Below are positions 42,320-51,668 of a stretch of 55,954 nucleotides of DNA, piece after piece. The notes below the pieces were generated by a model, which was given only the letters and a program-made list of their open reading frames with translations, had not been told where the DNA came from and did no database searches. Origin of the DNA: Cryomorphaceae bacterium (GTDB taxonomy: Bacteria > Bacteroidota > Bacteroidia > Flavobacteriales_D > Crocinitomicaceae); contig JAIXXP010000003.1 of the NCBI GenBank assembly GCA_027490665.1, positions 1 through 55,954 of the forward strand, read 5' to 3'. Both the position numbers and the translations under genes were made by a program. Position 1 is the first letter of the stretch. Each line of letters opens with the position of its first letter.

Positions 42320-45300
42320 ATGAATCGTAACTTGCGTTATCTTGTCCTCCTTATGTGCTTTCCAGTTTATTTCTGGGCGCAGGAGTCCGTTAAATATAGC
42401 GGAGAAAATGCAGCATTTTTTAATGCTGAGGAATTATTTACCAAAGCTCAGTTTGCAGCCGCAAAACAAGAGTTTCGGGTTTTTATTAATGGTTGCAGCG
42501 CACAAAAGCGCAATGAGCACGACCCCTATTTAGTCAAGGCCCATTATTATGAAGGAATGGCAGCACTCAAGCTCTACCACAACGATGCCATTCCCTTACT
42601 AGAGCAATTCAACAAAACCTACCCTGAAAATAATTTCAAGAACGAAATTGCCATTGGCGTGGGGTCTTATCATTTTCAGTCTGAAGACTACCTGAATGCG
42701 CAAGTAGCTTTTGCGCAAATCAATTTGTCTGGTTTGAGTGCCGAACAAAAAGAAGAGGTCTTGTTCAAACTAGGCTACTCCGCTTACCAAAATGAAGACC
42801 AAGACGCTGCTTATTTGGCGTTCAAGGAAATCAAGAGCGGCAGTACGCAATATGCCAAACCAGCCCTGTATTTTTACGCGCATATCAGTTATGTGCGCTC
42901 TGCACTACAAGAGGCATTAGAAGGCTTTCAGGCGCTGCAAAAGGATTCCACTTTTTGTAGTGTGGTTCCTTATTACATCGCTCAAATTCTATACAAGCAG
43001 AAAAAATACCAAGAGGTTATTGATTTTGCACCTACGGTATTAACCTGCGGATTTGTCAATAATGAATTCGATATTCAACACATTATAGGCAATGCCTACT
43101 ATCAAATGGGTAAATACGAGTTGTCTTTACCATTTTTGGAGCGTTACCATCAAAATGCCCGCGGCACCCGCGACGACTACTACGAGTTGGGTTTTGTATA
43201 TTACAAGACCAAACAATATGAGAAGGCAATTAAAAATTTCGACCGCGTTACGCGCAGCAAGGACAGCCTGTGCCATATTGCCATGTATCAAATTGGAGAT
43301 GCTTATTTACAACTCAATAAATTCTTGCCAGCACGCAGCGCATTTGAACGCGCCGCTGAAATGAACTTCTTACCACAAATTCAAGAGGATGCTTTGTTTC
43401 AGTTTGCGGTTATATCTTTCAAAGTAGACATCAATCCTTACGATGAATCTGTACGCGCATTTGAAAACTACCTGAGTCAGTACCCCGATTCCAAAAGAAA
43501 AAGAGATGTGTATCAATACCTAGTAAACGTATATACCAACACCTCTAACTTTGCAAAAGCACTTGAATCCATTGAAAAATTACCTTCAAAAGATGCACAG
43601 CTCAAAAAGGTGTATCAAACCGTTGCATTTAATTACGGTGTAGAGCTATTTCAAAAAGGTCAGCTCTCCGAGTCTTATAATGCATTTAAACGCGTAGATA
43701 CCTATCCGATGGATCCGCAGATGGTTGCACTTTCTCGTTACTGGATGGCCGACATCTCGTTCAGAAAAAACGAGTTAGCAGCGGCGATCAACATGTACCG
43801 TGACTTCATCAATTCACCGGCTTCTAATTCCTTGCCAGAAAAAGTAGATGCCTACTATAATATTGGTTATGCTTATTTGGAGCAAGGTAAACGCGATGAA
43901 GCTATTCAGTCTTTTCGTACCTATTTACAACTCAATCCTAATAAAGAGAACAAAGTTGTTGATGCCACATTTAGAATTGCAGACGCTTATTACGTGAACA
44001 AACAAAATTTGCAAGCCATTCAATATTATCAGCAAGCATATAATCTGAATTCGGCCCTCAACGATAAAGCGCTATTTTATTTGGCAAAAGCCCAAGGTTT
44101 CAATGGACAGCTTAGCGAAAAAGCACAAACATTAAGTAAACTTCTTCAAGAAGAACCGGTTTCAAAATACCGCATGAATGCGCAATACGAGTTGGCAAGA
44201 ACCTACATGTCGCAACTCAATTACGATGCAGCCCTTAGCGCATATCAAGACTTTTTAGCGGAGTTTCCGAAAACGCCATATTTGCTAGATGTCAAGCTGG
44301 ACATCGCCGATATTTATTATAAAAAATGGGACTATACAAAGTCCGAAGCGGCCTACCTTGAAATTCTATCGAGTTATGAGCAGCAAAGAGAAGTCTGCAA
44401 GAAGGTAGTAATGAATTTGATCGATGTCTATAATGCACAGAAAAAGCCAGACATGGCATCAGACGTCATTGATCGCTATCCTTGTGCAAATATTTCTACC
44501 GAAGAAAAAGAAAATATCTTCTTTACACCAGCGCTTGCCGCATACGAAGACACCAATTTTAGAGAGGCTGTTGAGAAATTCGAAATTTATCTCAATAAAT
44601 TCCCTTCTGGGCGCTATGTAAATGAAACCTATTTTTATTTAGGTAATAGTTTGTTAAAAACCAAAGATTCAAGCAGTGCAATTGCTCAATTTGAAAAGTA
44701 TTTAGGTACGTCTGTAACTACTTATGCCGAATATGCAGCTACCAAAACGGCCGCATATTATTATGTCAAAAAGAATTATAATAAGGCCCTACAGTACTAT
44801 CAAAAGATGGAAACACTTGCCTCTAAACCAACGAGTACTTTCGAAGCGAAGTTAGGCATCATGCGTTGTTCGTTTATGGAGAACAATTACCAAATAGCTA
44901 AAGAAAACGCCGCATTTGTACTCGAAAACGCCGCGCTAACACCACAGTTAAAAGTTGAAGCGGAATACGCGACAGGGCTGGCCAATTACCACCTCAAGCA
45001 ATTTGAAGCTGCCAAGCAGTCATTAGAATGGTTGGTAAAAAACACGACAACCTCCATGGGATCCGAAGCTAAATATTTGTTGGCAGATATCTATTACGGT
45101 CAGCAAATGTACGACGAAGCTGAAACCGAGGTAAAGGCTTTGCTCAAAATGAAACCGAGCTACAATTACTGGGTTGCCAAAGGACTTTTGTTACAAACCC
45201 GTGTGCATATCGGCCGCGAAGATCTATTTCAAGCCGAGCAAACACTGAAATCTGTTTTGGATTTTTATCCCGATCAGCAAGACGGCGTATTGGCAGAAGC

Positions 45301-45397
45301 CTCAGACCTCTGGGACGAACTAATGCAACTCAAAAACCCGCCGGTCAATGAGGAGCCGCAACAAGAAATGAAAATTGAAATCAACAACGAGGAGTAA
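42320..45397 (+). CDS. Large TPR-repeat protein, exported
   Basis: The 1025-residue protein starts with a signal peptide (RYLVLLMCFPVYFWAQ) and is then filled by TPR hairpins, at least twenty by eye (for example DAYYNIGYAYLEQGKRDEAIQSFRTYLQLNP, KAALYFYAHI, NETYFYLGNSLLKTKDSS). There is no lipobox, so it is probably periplasmic and not the T9SS lipoprotein SprE/PorW. Proteins of this size class occur throughout Bacteroidota without a known role. The next gene, an outer-membrane barrel, follows by three bases, suggesting an envelope complex. TAATTTTA at 42306-42313, six bases before ATG, may be the -7 box. Confidence 0.92.
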   Translation: MNRNLRYLVLLMCFPVYFWAQESVKYSGENAAFFNAEELFTKAQFAAAKQEFRVFINGCSAQKRNEHDPYLVKAHYYEGMAALKLYHNDAIPLLEQFNKTYPENNFKNEIAIGVGSYHFQSEDYLNAQVAFAQINLSGLSAEQKEEVLFKLGYSAYQNEDQDAAYLAFKEIKSGSTQYAKPALYFYAHISYVRSALQEALEGFQALQKDSTFCSVVPYYIAQILYKQKKYQEVIDFAPTVLTCGFVNNEFDIQHIIGNAYYQMGKYELSLPFLERYHQNARGTRDDYYELGFVYYKTKQYEKAIKNFDRVTRSKDSLCHIAMYQIGDAYLQLNKFLPARSAFERAAEMNFLPQIQEDALFQFAVISFKVDINPYDESVRAFENYLSQYPDSKRKRDVYQYLVNVYTNTSNFAKALESIEKLPSKDAQLKKVYQTVAFNYGVELFQKGQLSESYNAFKRVDTYPMDPQMVALSRYWMADISFRKNELAAAINMYRDFINSPASNSLPEKVDAYYNIGYAYLEQGKRDEAIQSFRTYLQLNPNKENKVVDATFRIADAYYVNKQNLQAIQYYQQAYNLNSALNDKALFYLAKAQGFNGQLSEKAQTLSKLLQEEPVSKYRMNAQYELARTYMSQLNYDAALSAYQDFLAEFPKTPYLLDVKLDIADIYYKKWDYTKSEAAYLEILSSYEQQREVCKKVVMNLIDVYNAQKKPDMASDVIDRYPCANISTEEKENIFFTPALAAYEDTNFREAVEKFEIYLNKFPSGRYVNETYFYLGNSLLKTKDSSSAIAQFEKYLGTSVTTYAEYAATKTAAYYYVKKNYNKALQYYQKMETLASKPTSTFEAKLGIMRCSFMENNYQIAKENAAFVLENAALTPQLKVEAEYATGLANYHLKQFEAAKQSLEWLVKNTTTSMGSEAKYLLADIYYGQQMYDEAETEVKALLKMKPSYNYWVAKGLLLQTRVHIGREDLFQAEQTLKSVLDFYPDQQDGVLAEASDLWDELMQLKNPPVNEEPQQEMKIEINNEE

Positions 45398-45400
45398 GCC

Positions 45401-47122
45401 ATGAAAGGACTGATCAGCACATTCGTATTTCTGCTTACTGGGCTCCAAATTTGGGCGCAGCAAGGAGAGAACATCACCATTTATACGATAACGAATCAAC
45501 AAGTAGAGCCCGCGAGTCGCATTTTGGAGCATCCAAAAATCATAGATTCTGTCAAAGCAACCGCCGTAAAAGATTATCCACTCTTGTTTTTTCAGGCCGA
45601 GACGAAAATCTTGCTCGACACAATTGAAGCGGCAACAGTAGAGACCTCAGAAAAACTCTCTAAGTTATATCCGTTTTATGTGAAGGCCGGAATTGGCTCT
45701 ATAGTCATGCCACTTGGTGAAATCTACTACACTTCGGATCGATCTAGAAACATGCATTACGGTGCACATGTGAAGCACCTGAGTTCATTTGGCGATATCA
45801 GAGACCGCTCCAAAACGCTCTATGCTCCTGCGCAATATGACCGCACTTCAGCTAATGCTTATTTCAGACACAACGAGCGCAATGGTCAATTCAAACTAGA
45901 TGCCAATTACAACAATAACGGTTTTCATTATTACGGAATACCTGATTCTAGTATTTCGGCAGATAGCATAGCGCAGCGTTTTCATTTAATGAAAGGTGCA
46001 GCGGAGTATGTATGGCTCAGAGGTGATTCAGCAAGATTAAACTTGTCTTTTCAAGCCGACTACCAACACTTTTTAACGCTCCCAACCGATTCTACTAAAG
46101 TTTGGCGCAGTAAAGAAGACAATTTTGCTTTCAAGACACGCGGCTGGTACAACTATAAAAACGAGCATTTTTATGCCGATTTAGGTCTGCGTTACAACAG
46201 CTACAAACGTGGCATTTTGGATAGCGTAAATACCATTGGCGACACCGGTTTTGTGGTCAATAATACCATCATCGATTTCAAACCAGGAGTTTGGACACAA
46301 GCACTAAGCGACCGTTTGAAAGTGGAACTTGGCGTTACAATTACGACCGATGTGAGTGCTTCTGGAGCAGATTTCTTTGTGTATCCGAATGCAGAGTTCA
46401 AGTATGCAATGTTCAACAATATCTTTATTCCTTACATTGGCTTAAGAGGAGGGCTCAAGCAAAATACTTTACAGGGGCTGACACAAGTAAATCCATTTAT
46501 TCGCACCAACATTGCACTTCGCAATGAGCACAATCCTTACGATATCTATGGCGGTTTCAAAGGTTCTTTGAGCAAAACATTGAGTTTCAATGTGGGCGTT
46601 CACTTCTTGCACATTGAAAACAAAGCTTTCTTTGTGACCGATACGCTAGGGATTTACGACAATTACCTTACTGTTACTTACGATACTTTGAATCAAACCA
46701 CCTTTGAAGGATCCATGACTTACCAAGCAGGTGAAAAACTGAAAATAGACGTTATGGGCCGCTATAATTTATATCAGCTCTACCAGAATGCTTATGCATG
46801 GAACTTGCCAGTTTTGCAATTTACGGCAAGGGGCGCGTATAATTTATACGATAAATTTTACGCACAAATTGATGCGAATGTCGAAACGGGAAGAAAAGCA
46901 CTTGTTGGTTCGGACACGCCTGATGCGCAAGTAGAAGGTGCGCAAACATATGTTGATTTGGGCGCAATTGTCGATGTCAACTTAGGTTTGGAATACCGCT
47001 ATACACCACGCGTTTCCTTATTCTTACAAGCAAATAACCTGGCTGCACAACGCTACAACCGCTGGTATAGCTACCCAGTTCAACCTATCCAAGTGATGGG
47101 CGGCATCACTGCCCGTTTCTAA
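45401..47122 (+). CDS. TonB-receptor-like outer-membrane beta-barrel without plug
   Basis: The 573-residue protein has a signal peptide (FVFLLTGLQIWAQ). After about 80 residues, long barrel strands follow (KLDANYNNNGFHYYGI, ARLNLSFQADYQHFL, FYADLGLRYNSYKRG, LGLEYRYTPRVSLFLQANNLAAQRYNRWYSYP) and the last strand ends VMGGITARF with a terminal Phe. The strand style is that of TonB-dependent receptors, but the plug domain is missing, so it is more likely a structural barrel or porin. It lies three bases after the TPR gene and one base before or overlapping the next ATG. The pair probably works together. Confidence 0.85.
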   Translation: MKGLISTFVFLLTGLQIWAQQGENITIYTITNQQVEPASRILEHPKIIDSVKATAVKDYPLLFFQAETKILLDTIEAATVETSEKLSKLYPFYVKAGIGSIVMPLGEIYYTSDRSRNMHYGAHVKHLSSFGDIRDRSKTLYAPAQYDRTSANAYFRHNERNGQFKLDANYNNNGFHYYGIPDSSISADSIAQRFHLMKGAAEYVWLRGDSARLNLSFQADYQHFLTLPTDSTKVWRSKEDNFAFKTRGWYNYKNEHFYADLGLRYNSYKRGILDSVNTIGDTGFVVNNTIIDFKPGVWTQALSDRLKVELGVTITTDVSASGADFFVYPNAEFKYAMFNNIFIPYIGLRGGLKQNTLQGLTQVNPFIRTNIALRNEHNPYDIYGGFKGSLSKTLSFNVGVHFLHIENKAFFVTDTLGIYDNYLTVTYDTLNQTTFEGSMTYQAGEKLKIDVMGRYNLYQLYQNAYAWNLPVLQFTARGAYNLYDKFYAQIDANVETGRKALVGSDTPDAQVEGAQTYVDLGAIVDVNLGLEYRYTPRVSLFLQANNLAAQRYNRWYSYPVQPIQVMGGITARF

Positions 47123-48147
47123 TGCGCACACAAGGTTTTGTACTCACTGAAATAGGAGAAGCACAACGCGCTTTTTCATTTCAAGATATTGAAATAGCAC
47201 CTTTGCAGCCTGATGAGGTGCTGATCGCATCCGAAGCCTTCGGACTCAACTATGCCGATGTCATGGCGCGCTTGGGTTTGTATAGGGAGGCGCCCCCAAG
47301 ACCCTGTGTACTTGGTTATGAACTTGTTGGGCGCGTGACCGAAGTTGGTGCAAATGTAGATCCCAGTTTAGTGGGTCAGCGCGTTTTGGCCTTTACCCGC
47401 TTTGGCGCCTACGCAAAACATGCCAAGACCACCGCAAACGCAATTGTATCCATAAACGACATGCCGGCCCACGAGGCGCTACCTTTTGCCACCCAAGGGG
47501 TTACGGCTCACTATATGGCAGAGGTGTTGTCGCCGATCCAAGCACATGATCATGTCTTGGTGCATGCAGCTGCTGGTGGGGTAGGTAGTTTCTTGGTACA
47601 ATTGGCCAAGTTAAAAGGCGCTACTGTCTATGGCAAAATTGGCAGCGATTCTAAGAAAGCATACTTGCAGTCTTTAGGTGCAGACATGGTCATCAATTAT
47701 AAAAAAGAAGATTATTTTAAAACCCTTGAGCAATATTTAGGTGCACAAAAACTAACCGTTTCTTTTAATGCTGTAGGAGGACAAACATCCAAACAAGACC
47801 TCAAGCTGCTGGGGGCTGGTGGCAGACTCTTTCTTTTTGGCGGTGCCGATTTAGCTACGCGCAAAGGACTCATTGGCAAATTGTCTTTTCTCTGGGAAAT
47901 GGGCCTTGTGCTGCCCGTTGGCCTCATGATGCAATCCAAAAGCCTGCTTGGGGTAAACATGCTTAAAATTGCCGATCAGCAACCTTTAGTTATACAGCAG
48001 AGTATGCAAGCGATGCTAACGCGTTATAAAAATGGTGAACTCCAATTGCCGCAAATAACCAATTATAGTTCTTCGGACATTGCGCAAGCACACGAGGCGC
48101 TTGGAAAGGGGCAAACAACAGGAAAGATAGTTGTGAGTTGGGCTTAA
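47122..48147 (+). CDS. Medium-chain quinone oxidoreductase-like zinc-type alcohol dehydrogenase
   Basis: The 341-residue MDR protein has the GroES-like half (LNYADVMARLGLY, LGYELVGRVTEVG) and a Rossmann half with VHAAAGGVGSFLVQLAKLKGATV. The AAGGVG nucleotide motif and absence of zinc cysteines place it with quinone oxidoreductases/VAT-1-type reductases using NADPH. The substrate may be a quinone or enone. The ATG shares a base with the barrel gene's stop, so it may be part of the same transcript, although function does not suggest why. Its stop overlaps the convergent small gene by TTAA. Confidence 0.9.
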   Translation: MRTQGFVLTEIGEAQRAFSFQDIEIAPLQPDEVLIASEAFGLNYADVMARLGLYREAPPRPCVLGYELVGRVTEVGANVDPSLVGQRVLAFTRFGAYAKHAKTTANAIVSINDMPAHEALPFATQGVTAHYMAEVLSPIQAHDHVLVHAAAGGVGSFLVQLAKLKGATVYGKIGSDSKKAYLQSLGADMVINYKKEDYFKTLEQYLGAQKLTVSFNAVGGQTSKQDLKLLGAGGRLFLFGGADLATRKGLIGKLSFLWEMGLVLPVGLMMQSKSLLGVNMLKIADQQPLVIQQSMQAMLTRYKNGELQLPQITNYSSSDIAQAHEALGKGQTTGKIVVSWA

Positions 48148-48386
48148 GCTTTTGCCTTAAAGAAACCCTTCACAAATCTGAGGATGGGTTTGCGGAATAA
48201 AAACAACAAGATGAGGTAGGGCATGAGCATGAGGTAGAGTATACCACCATTAATATTGCCCGCAAAACTGTTTTCGTCGAGACCATGGCCTTGTTCGGCT
48301 AGCAATTTGCACTGGGAGCATTGTGCAAGAATTTCTTGAGTTCCGACAAGCAAGAAAAAAACAAGGAGGAAAATACTACGCTTCAT
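48144..48386 (-). CDS. Small CxxC membrane protein of unknown function
   Basis: The 80-residue product has an N-terminal hydrophobic signal (IFLLVFFLLVGTQEILAQ), then CSQCKLLAEQG with a CxxC pair, NGGILYLMLMPYLILLFLF as a membrane helix, and a basic tail (RKPILRFVKGFFKAKA). I recognise this pattern (QCxxCxxxxE, then NxGIxYLxxxPYxL) from small proteins near cytochrome oxidase genes in Bacteroidota, but no named family. It may bind metal or be a redox helper; that is inference. It has a good promoter upstream, and its stop overlaps the oxidoreductase gene by four bases. Confidence 0.75.
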   Translation of the reverse strand: MKRSIFLLVFFLLVGTQEILAQCSQCKLLAEQGHGLDENSFAGNINGGILYLMLMPYLILLFLFRKPILRFVKGFFKAKA

Positions 48387-48403
48387 GGCTCTAATTTACG
48401 TTA

Positions 48404-48434
48404 CAAATTTACGCAACAAACAATCCAAATCAAA
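48404..48434 (-). promoter_or_regulatory. Promoter of the small CxxC gene
   Basis: Minus-strand TTTG (48434-48431), 19 bases, then TAAATTTG (48411-48404): a near-perfect Bacteroidota promoter. ATG follows 17 bases later. It lies back to back with the TPR lipoprotein promoter. Confidence 0.6.
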
Positions 48435-48438
48435 ATCT

Positions 48439-48446
48439 TAATTTTG
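48439..48446 (+). promoter_or_regulatory. -7 promoter box (TAATTTTG) for the TPR lipoprotein gene, likely leaderless
   Basis: TAATTTTG ends four bases before ATG at 48451. No clear TTTG at -33. It diverges from the promoter of the CxxC gene with only about four bases between the two elements. Confidence 0.5.
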
Positions 48447-48450
48447 TGGT

Positions 48451-49446
48451 ATGCGCATTTTCTTTTTCCTAGCTTTAAGTAGTTTGTTATTGGTCGCTTG
48501 TGGCAACCCTGAAACAGCCTCAAGCAAAAAACAAACCCTCGACCAACTCCTCGTGGCTCATCCTGATTCCGTCGAATTATTGATCGAGAAAGGCAATATT
48601 TTGATGGATTCACTTGCCTTTGACAAAGCACTCACTTATGGTGCAAAAGCCTACCGCCTCGATTCCAATAATACCGAAGCACGCGTGCTTTATGCAGAGT
48701 GTCTGATCAATAAGCCTAACCGCAGTGCCGACGATATTTTTCGTTCCTTCACCATGTACCGCAATTTGGTTAAAAAGGCACCCAAAAATGTAGCTGCACT
48801 CGTAGGTCTTGCCAATACTTTTGTCTTACTCAATGACCACGACAACGCATTTAAATACATCAACAAAGCGCTGCGCATCGACAAAACGTACCGAGATGCG
48901 TACATTCTCAAAGGCACTATTTACAAACTAGAGGGAAACGTAAAGCTCGCTATTTCTTCTTATGAAACAGCCGTTCAGCAAGACCCAGACTATTACATGA
49001 CTTATCTTTTATTGGGTTCTCTTTACGAATACGAGAACAACCCTATATGTATCGAGAAATACATGACGGCCTACCAATTACAACCCAAAATCACCGAAGT
49101 GATTTATGCCTTGGCTTTTGCCAAAGAAAAATTTGGCCAAGAGGATTCTGCCCAGCGTTTGTATCGTAAAATGACCAAAGTAGATTCCACTTTTGCCGAC
49201 GGTTATTTTCACTTAGGTTACCTAGCTCAGTTTACCTATAACCAACCTGATAGCGCCATGTTCTTTTATAAAAAAGCAACTAAAGTCAATCCGCAACACA
49301 TACCCTCTTACCACAACATGGGCTTGCTTTACGAGGACCGCAATGACCTCTCGAACGCTCTTTTTAGTTATGCAAAGGCGCTCAAAGTTGATTCTACTTA
49401 CCAATTGTCCAAAGATCGTGTAAAAGTATTGCGCAAACGCATATGA
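48451..49446 (+). CDS. TPR-repeat lipoprotein
   Basis: The 331-residue protein has a lipobox (FLALSSLLLVACG, Cys at residue 17) and is then built of about eight TPR units (SYETAVQQDPDYYMTYLLLGSLYEYENN, PQHIPSYHNMGLLYEDRNDLSNALFSYAKALKVD). It is probably attached to the inner leaflet of the outer membrane or the outer face of the inner membrane. TPR lipoproteins scaffold envelope complexes. It overlaps the next gene, a membrane protein, by ATGA. No partner can be named. Confidence 0.88.
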   Translation: MRIFFFLALSSLLLVACGNPETASSKKQTLDQLLVAHPDSVELLIEKGNILMDSLAFDKALTYGAKAYRLDSNNTEARVLYAECLINKPNRSADDIFRSFTMYRNLVKKAPKNVAALVGLANTFVLLNDHDNAFKYINKALRIDKTYRDAYILKGTIYKLEGNVKLAISSYETAVQQDPDYYMTYLLLGSLYEYENNPICIEKYMTAYQLQPKITEVIYALAFAKEKFGQEDSAQRLYRKMTKVDSTFADGYFHLGYLAQFTYNQPDSAMFFYKKATKVNPQHIPSYHNMGLLYEDRNDLSNALFSYAKALKVDSTYQLSKDRVKVLRKRI

Positions 49447-50009
49447 AAAAAGCACAACTGATCAGCGAAATTTTAGGTGATTTCTTATTGCCACTCTTGG
49501 GCTTCCTTTTCTGGGATTGGGACTTATATTTTATCTTACTTTTTATCATTTTTGACCTGAGTATCCGCCTGATTTTTACTTTTTTTAGACCTGAATCCCG
49601 AAAGATTGCGCTTCTTTTGCGCCCGGTTTTGTTTTACCTTACTTTTCTTATCATTAGTCATTTTTACATCGTTCTTACCGAACCAACATGGCGTTTTGCC
49701 ACCGCTTTCTCAGCATTCTTTTGGTACGAAGATTTTTTCATTCCACAGGGCTTCATTCTTATACCTCTGCTCATTTACACTGAACGCTCTAGACAACGCA
49801 TGGAACTGATGTTATACGGGAGTTACAACGCCCTATTGCACTTGAAAAAACTAGGCGCTCGCCTCCTCGCAAGTACGGTTATTTTCATGCTGATGTCTAT
49901 CTGTTTAGCTATTTTTTCTTGGTCTGAAACGGTGGAAATTATTTTCTTTTTGAGTGCATGGCTGCTGCTGATTATTTCTGAATACAAAGCTGCTTTTTTG
50001 AAGGACTAA
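49443..50009 (+). CDS. Hypothetical polytopic membrane protein
   Basis: The 188-residue product has about five hydrophobic segments (residues about 10-40, 57-75, 87-105, 130-150 and 155-175), with aromatic and basic loops ([27 protein letters not shown]). No family is recognised. It overlaps the TPR lipoprotein gene by ATGA and is followed after 29 bases by the acyl-CoA carboxylase gene. The pairing suggests it anchors or works with the lipoprotein. Nothing in it indicates transport or enzymatic activity. Confidence 0.78.
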   Translation: MKKAQLISEILGDFLLPLLGFLFWDWDLYFILLFIIFDLSIRLIFTFFRPESRKIALLLRPVLFYLTFLIISHFYIVLTEPTWRFATAFSAFFWYEDFFIPQGFILIPLLIYTERSRQRMELMLYGSYNALLHLKKLGARLLASTVIFMLMSICLAIFSWSETVEIIFFLSAWLLLIISEYKAAFLKD

Positions 50010-50015
50010 ATTCAG

Positions 50016-50023
50016 TATTTTTG
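50016..50023 (+). promoter_or_regulatory. Candidate -7 promoter box for the carboxylase gene
   Basis: TATTTTTG fits TAnnTTTG, 15 bases before ATG at 50039. A TTTG at 49997-50000 is only 15 bases upstream, shorter than the usual 19. Confidence 0.4.
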
Positions 50024-50038
50024 TTGTTCAAGAGCAAT

Positions 50039-51580
50039 ATGGGAAAAGAACAACAACTCCACGATAAACGCGAAGCATTACACCAAGGTGGCGGTGCTGA
50101 ACGCATAGACAAACAACACCAACAAGGTAAGCTGAGTGCGCGTGAACGCATTTCCTTACTCCTCGACGAAGGAAGCTTTCAGGAAATAGGTGCTTTTGTA
50201 GAACACCGTTCAACAAACTTCGGCCTTGATAAGCAAAAATATCTCGGCGATGGCGTCATTACCGGTTACGGCAACATTCATGGCCGCTTGGTTTATGTTT
50301 ATTCTCAAGATTTCACAGTTTTAGGTGGTTCACTTTCTGAAACACACGCTGCCAAAATATGTCGCATCATGGACATGGCCATGAAAAATGGTGCACCTAT
50401 CATCGGCATGAACGACTCCGGTGGTGCGCGCATCCAAGAAGGAGTGGTTTCTTTGAGCGGTTATGCAGATATCTTCTTTCGCAACACGCGTGCGTCCGGC
50501 ACCGTTCCTCAACTTTCCTTGATCATGGGCCCTTGTGCAGGCGGCGCGGTTTATTCGCCAGCCCTTACCGATTTCATCTTTATGGTGGAAGAAACTTCCT
50601 ACATGTTTGTTACCGGCCCAAATGTGGTCAAAACGGTTACCCATGAAGAGGTGAGTTCTGAAGATTTGGGTGGTGCCAAAACCCATGCCGAAAAATCTGG
50701 GGTCAATCATTTTACGGCCGCCAACGACGTCGAATGTATACGCAAGGCTAGAGACCTCATAACGTATCTGCCACAAAATGCCAATGAAGAAGCCCCATTA
50801 ACGCCAGTATTTAGTTTTCAGGCTTCAAAAAATAAGCAAATCGATCAAATTTTACCCGATAATTCCAACACACCATACGATATCAAGCGCGTTATTGATT
50901 GTTTGGTCGATGACAACAGTTTCAGAGAAGTTCACGAAGATTTCGCCAAGAATATTGTCGTAGGCTTTGCCCGCATAGAAGGTCGAACACTTGGTGTTAT
51001 TGCCAATCAGCCAGCGTCCATGGCGGGTGTTCTCGATATCGATGCATCAAGGAAGGGCGCGCGTTTTGTCCGTTTTTGTGATTCCTTCAATATTCCTTTG
51101 TTGGTACTTGAAGACGTACCAGGTTTTTTACCAGGAACTGACCAAGAATGGCGCGGCATCATTACGCACGGCGCCAAATTATTATATGCTTTCGCTGAAG
51201 CCACGGTTCCAAAAATTACCGTCATTACTCGCAAGGCCTACGGTGGTGCTTATTGCGTCATGAACTCGCGTAGTCTGGGTGCCGACCTCAGCTTTGCATG
51301 GCCAACGGCAGAAATCGCCGTAATGGGAGCAAAAGGTGCCGCAGAAATCATCTTTAAAAGAGACATCGCTTCAGCTCCAGACCCAGCTCAAAAGTGGTTA
51401 GAAAAAGAAGCCGAATATGCCGACACTTTTGCCAATCCTTACAGAGCCGCAGAAAGAGGCATAATTGACGAGGTGCTACTGCCTTCTGAAACCAGAGCAG
51501 CACTCATTTCTGCATATAAAATGTTAGAGAAAAAAGCGGAGGCTTTACCCCAGAAAAAACATGGCAATATTCCACTGTAG
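50039..51580 (+). CDS. Acyl-CoA carboxylase carboxyltransferase (beta) subunit, propionyl-CoA type
   Basis: The 513-residue protein is a full crotonase-fold carboxyltransferase: [42 protein letters not shown] (acyl-CoA oxyanion region), [16 protein letters not shown], and in the second half [14 protein letters not shown] and [15 protein letters not shown]. This is the PccB/MmdA type, which transfers CO2 from carboxybiotin to propionyl-CoA or a related acyl-CoA. ATG at 50039 gives the normal [11 protein letters not shown] start; a TTG at 50021 would add six residues. No alpha subunit is next to it; a biotin carrier lies at 37651. A terminator follows. Confidence 0.95.
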   Translation: MGKEQQLHDKREALHQGGGAERIDKQHQQGKLSARERISLLLDEGSFQEIGAFVEHRSTNFGLDKQKYLGDGVITGYGNIHGRLVYVYSQDFTVLGGSLSETHAAKICRIMDMAMKNGAPIIGMNDSGGARIQEGVVSLSGYADIFFRNTRASGTVPQLSLIMGPCAGGAVYSPALTDFIFMVEETSYMFVTGPNVVKTVTHEEVSSEDLGGAKTHAEKSGVNHFTAANDVECIRKARDLITYLPQNANEEAPLTPVFSFQASKNKQIDQILPDNSNTPYDIKRVIDCLVDDNSFREVHEDFAKNIVVGFARIEGRTLGVIANQPASMAGVLDIDASRKGARFVRFCDSFNIPLLVLEDVPGFLPGTDQEWRGIITHGAKLLYAFAEATVPKITVITRKAYGGAYCVMNSRSLGADLSFAWPTAEIAVMGAKGAAEIIFKRDIASAPDPAQKWLEKEAEYADTFANPYRAAERGIIDEVLLPSETRAALISAYKMLEKKAEALPQKKHGNIPL

Positions 51581-51603
51581 AATTGTCAATGTTAATTTAA
51601 TAT

Positions 51604-51633
51604 GAAAAAGGCAACCTTTTGGGGGCCTTTTTC
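51604..51633 (+). terminator. Rho-independent terminator
   Basis: GAAAAAGGC (51604-51612) pairs perfectly with GCCTTTTTC (51625-51633), nine base pairs with an inner CC-TTTT-GG stem and loop. T and A tracts on both strands make it able to stop transcription both ways. It isolates the carboxylase gene from the giant adhesin gene. Confidence 0.85.
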
Positions 51634-51668
51634 GTTATAATCAAGCTGTTAACTCTCCAAATCTCTGC

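Noticed and set aside
42320..45397. The large TPR protein as the T9SS lipoprotein SprE/PorW
   Set aside because: The signal peptide ends in WAQ without a lipobox cysteine, and I see no specific SprE features.
50330..50776. 148-codon open frame opposite the carboxylase gene
   Set aside because: Shadow of the highly conserved carboxyltransferase; no family resemblance.
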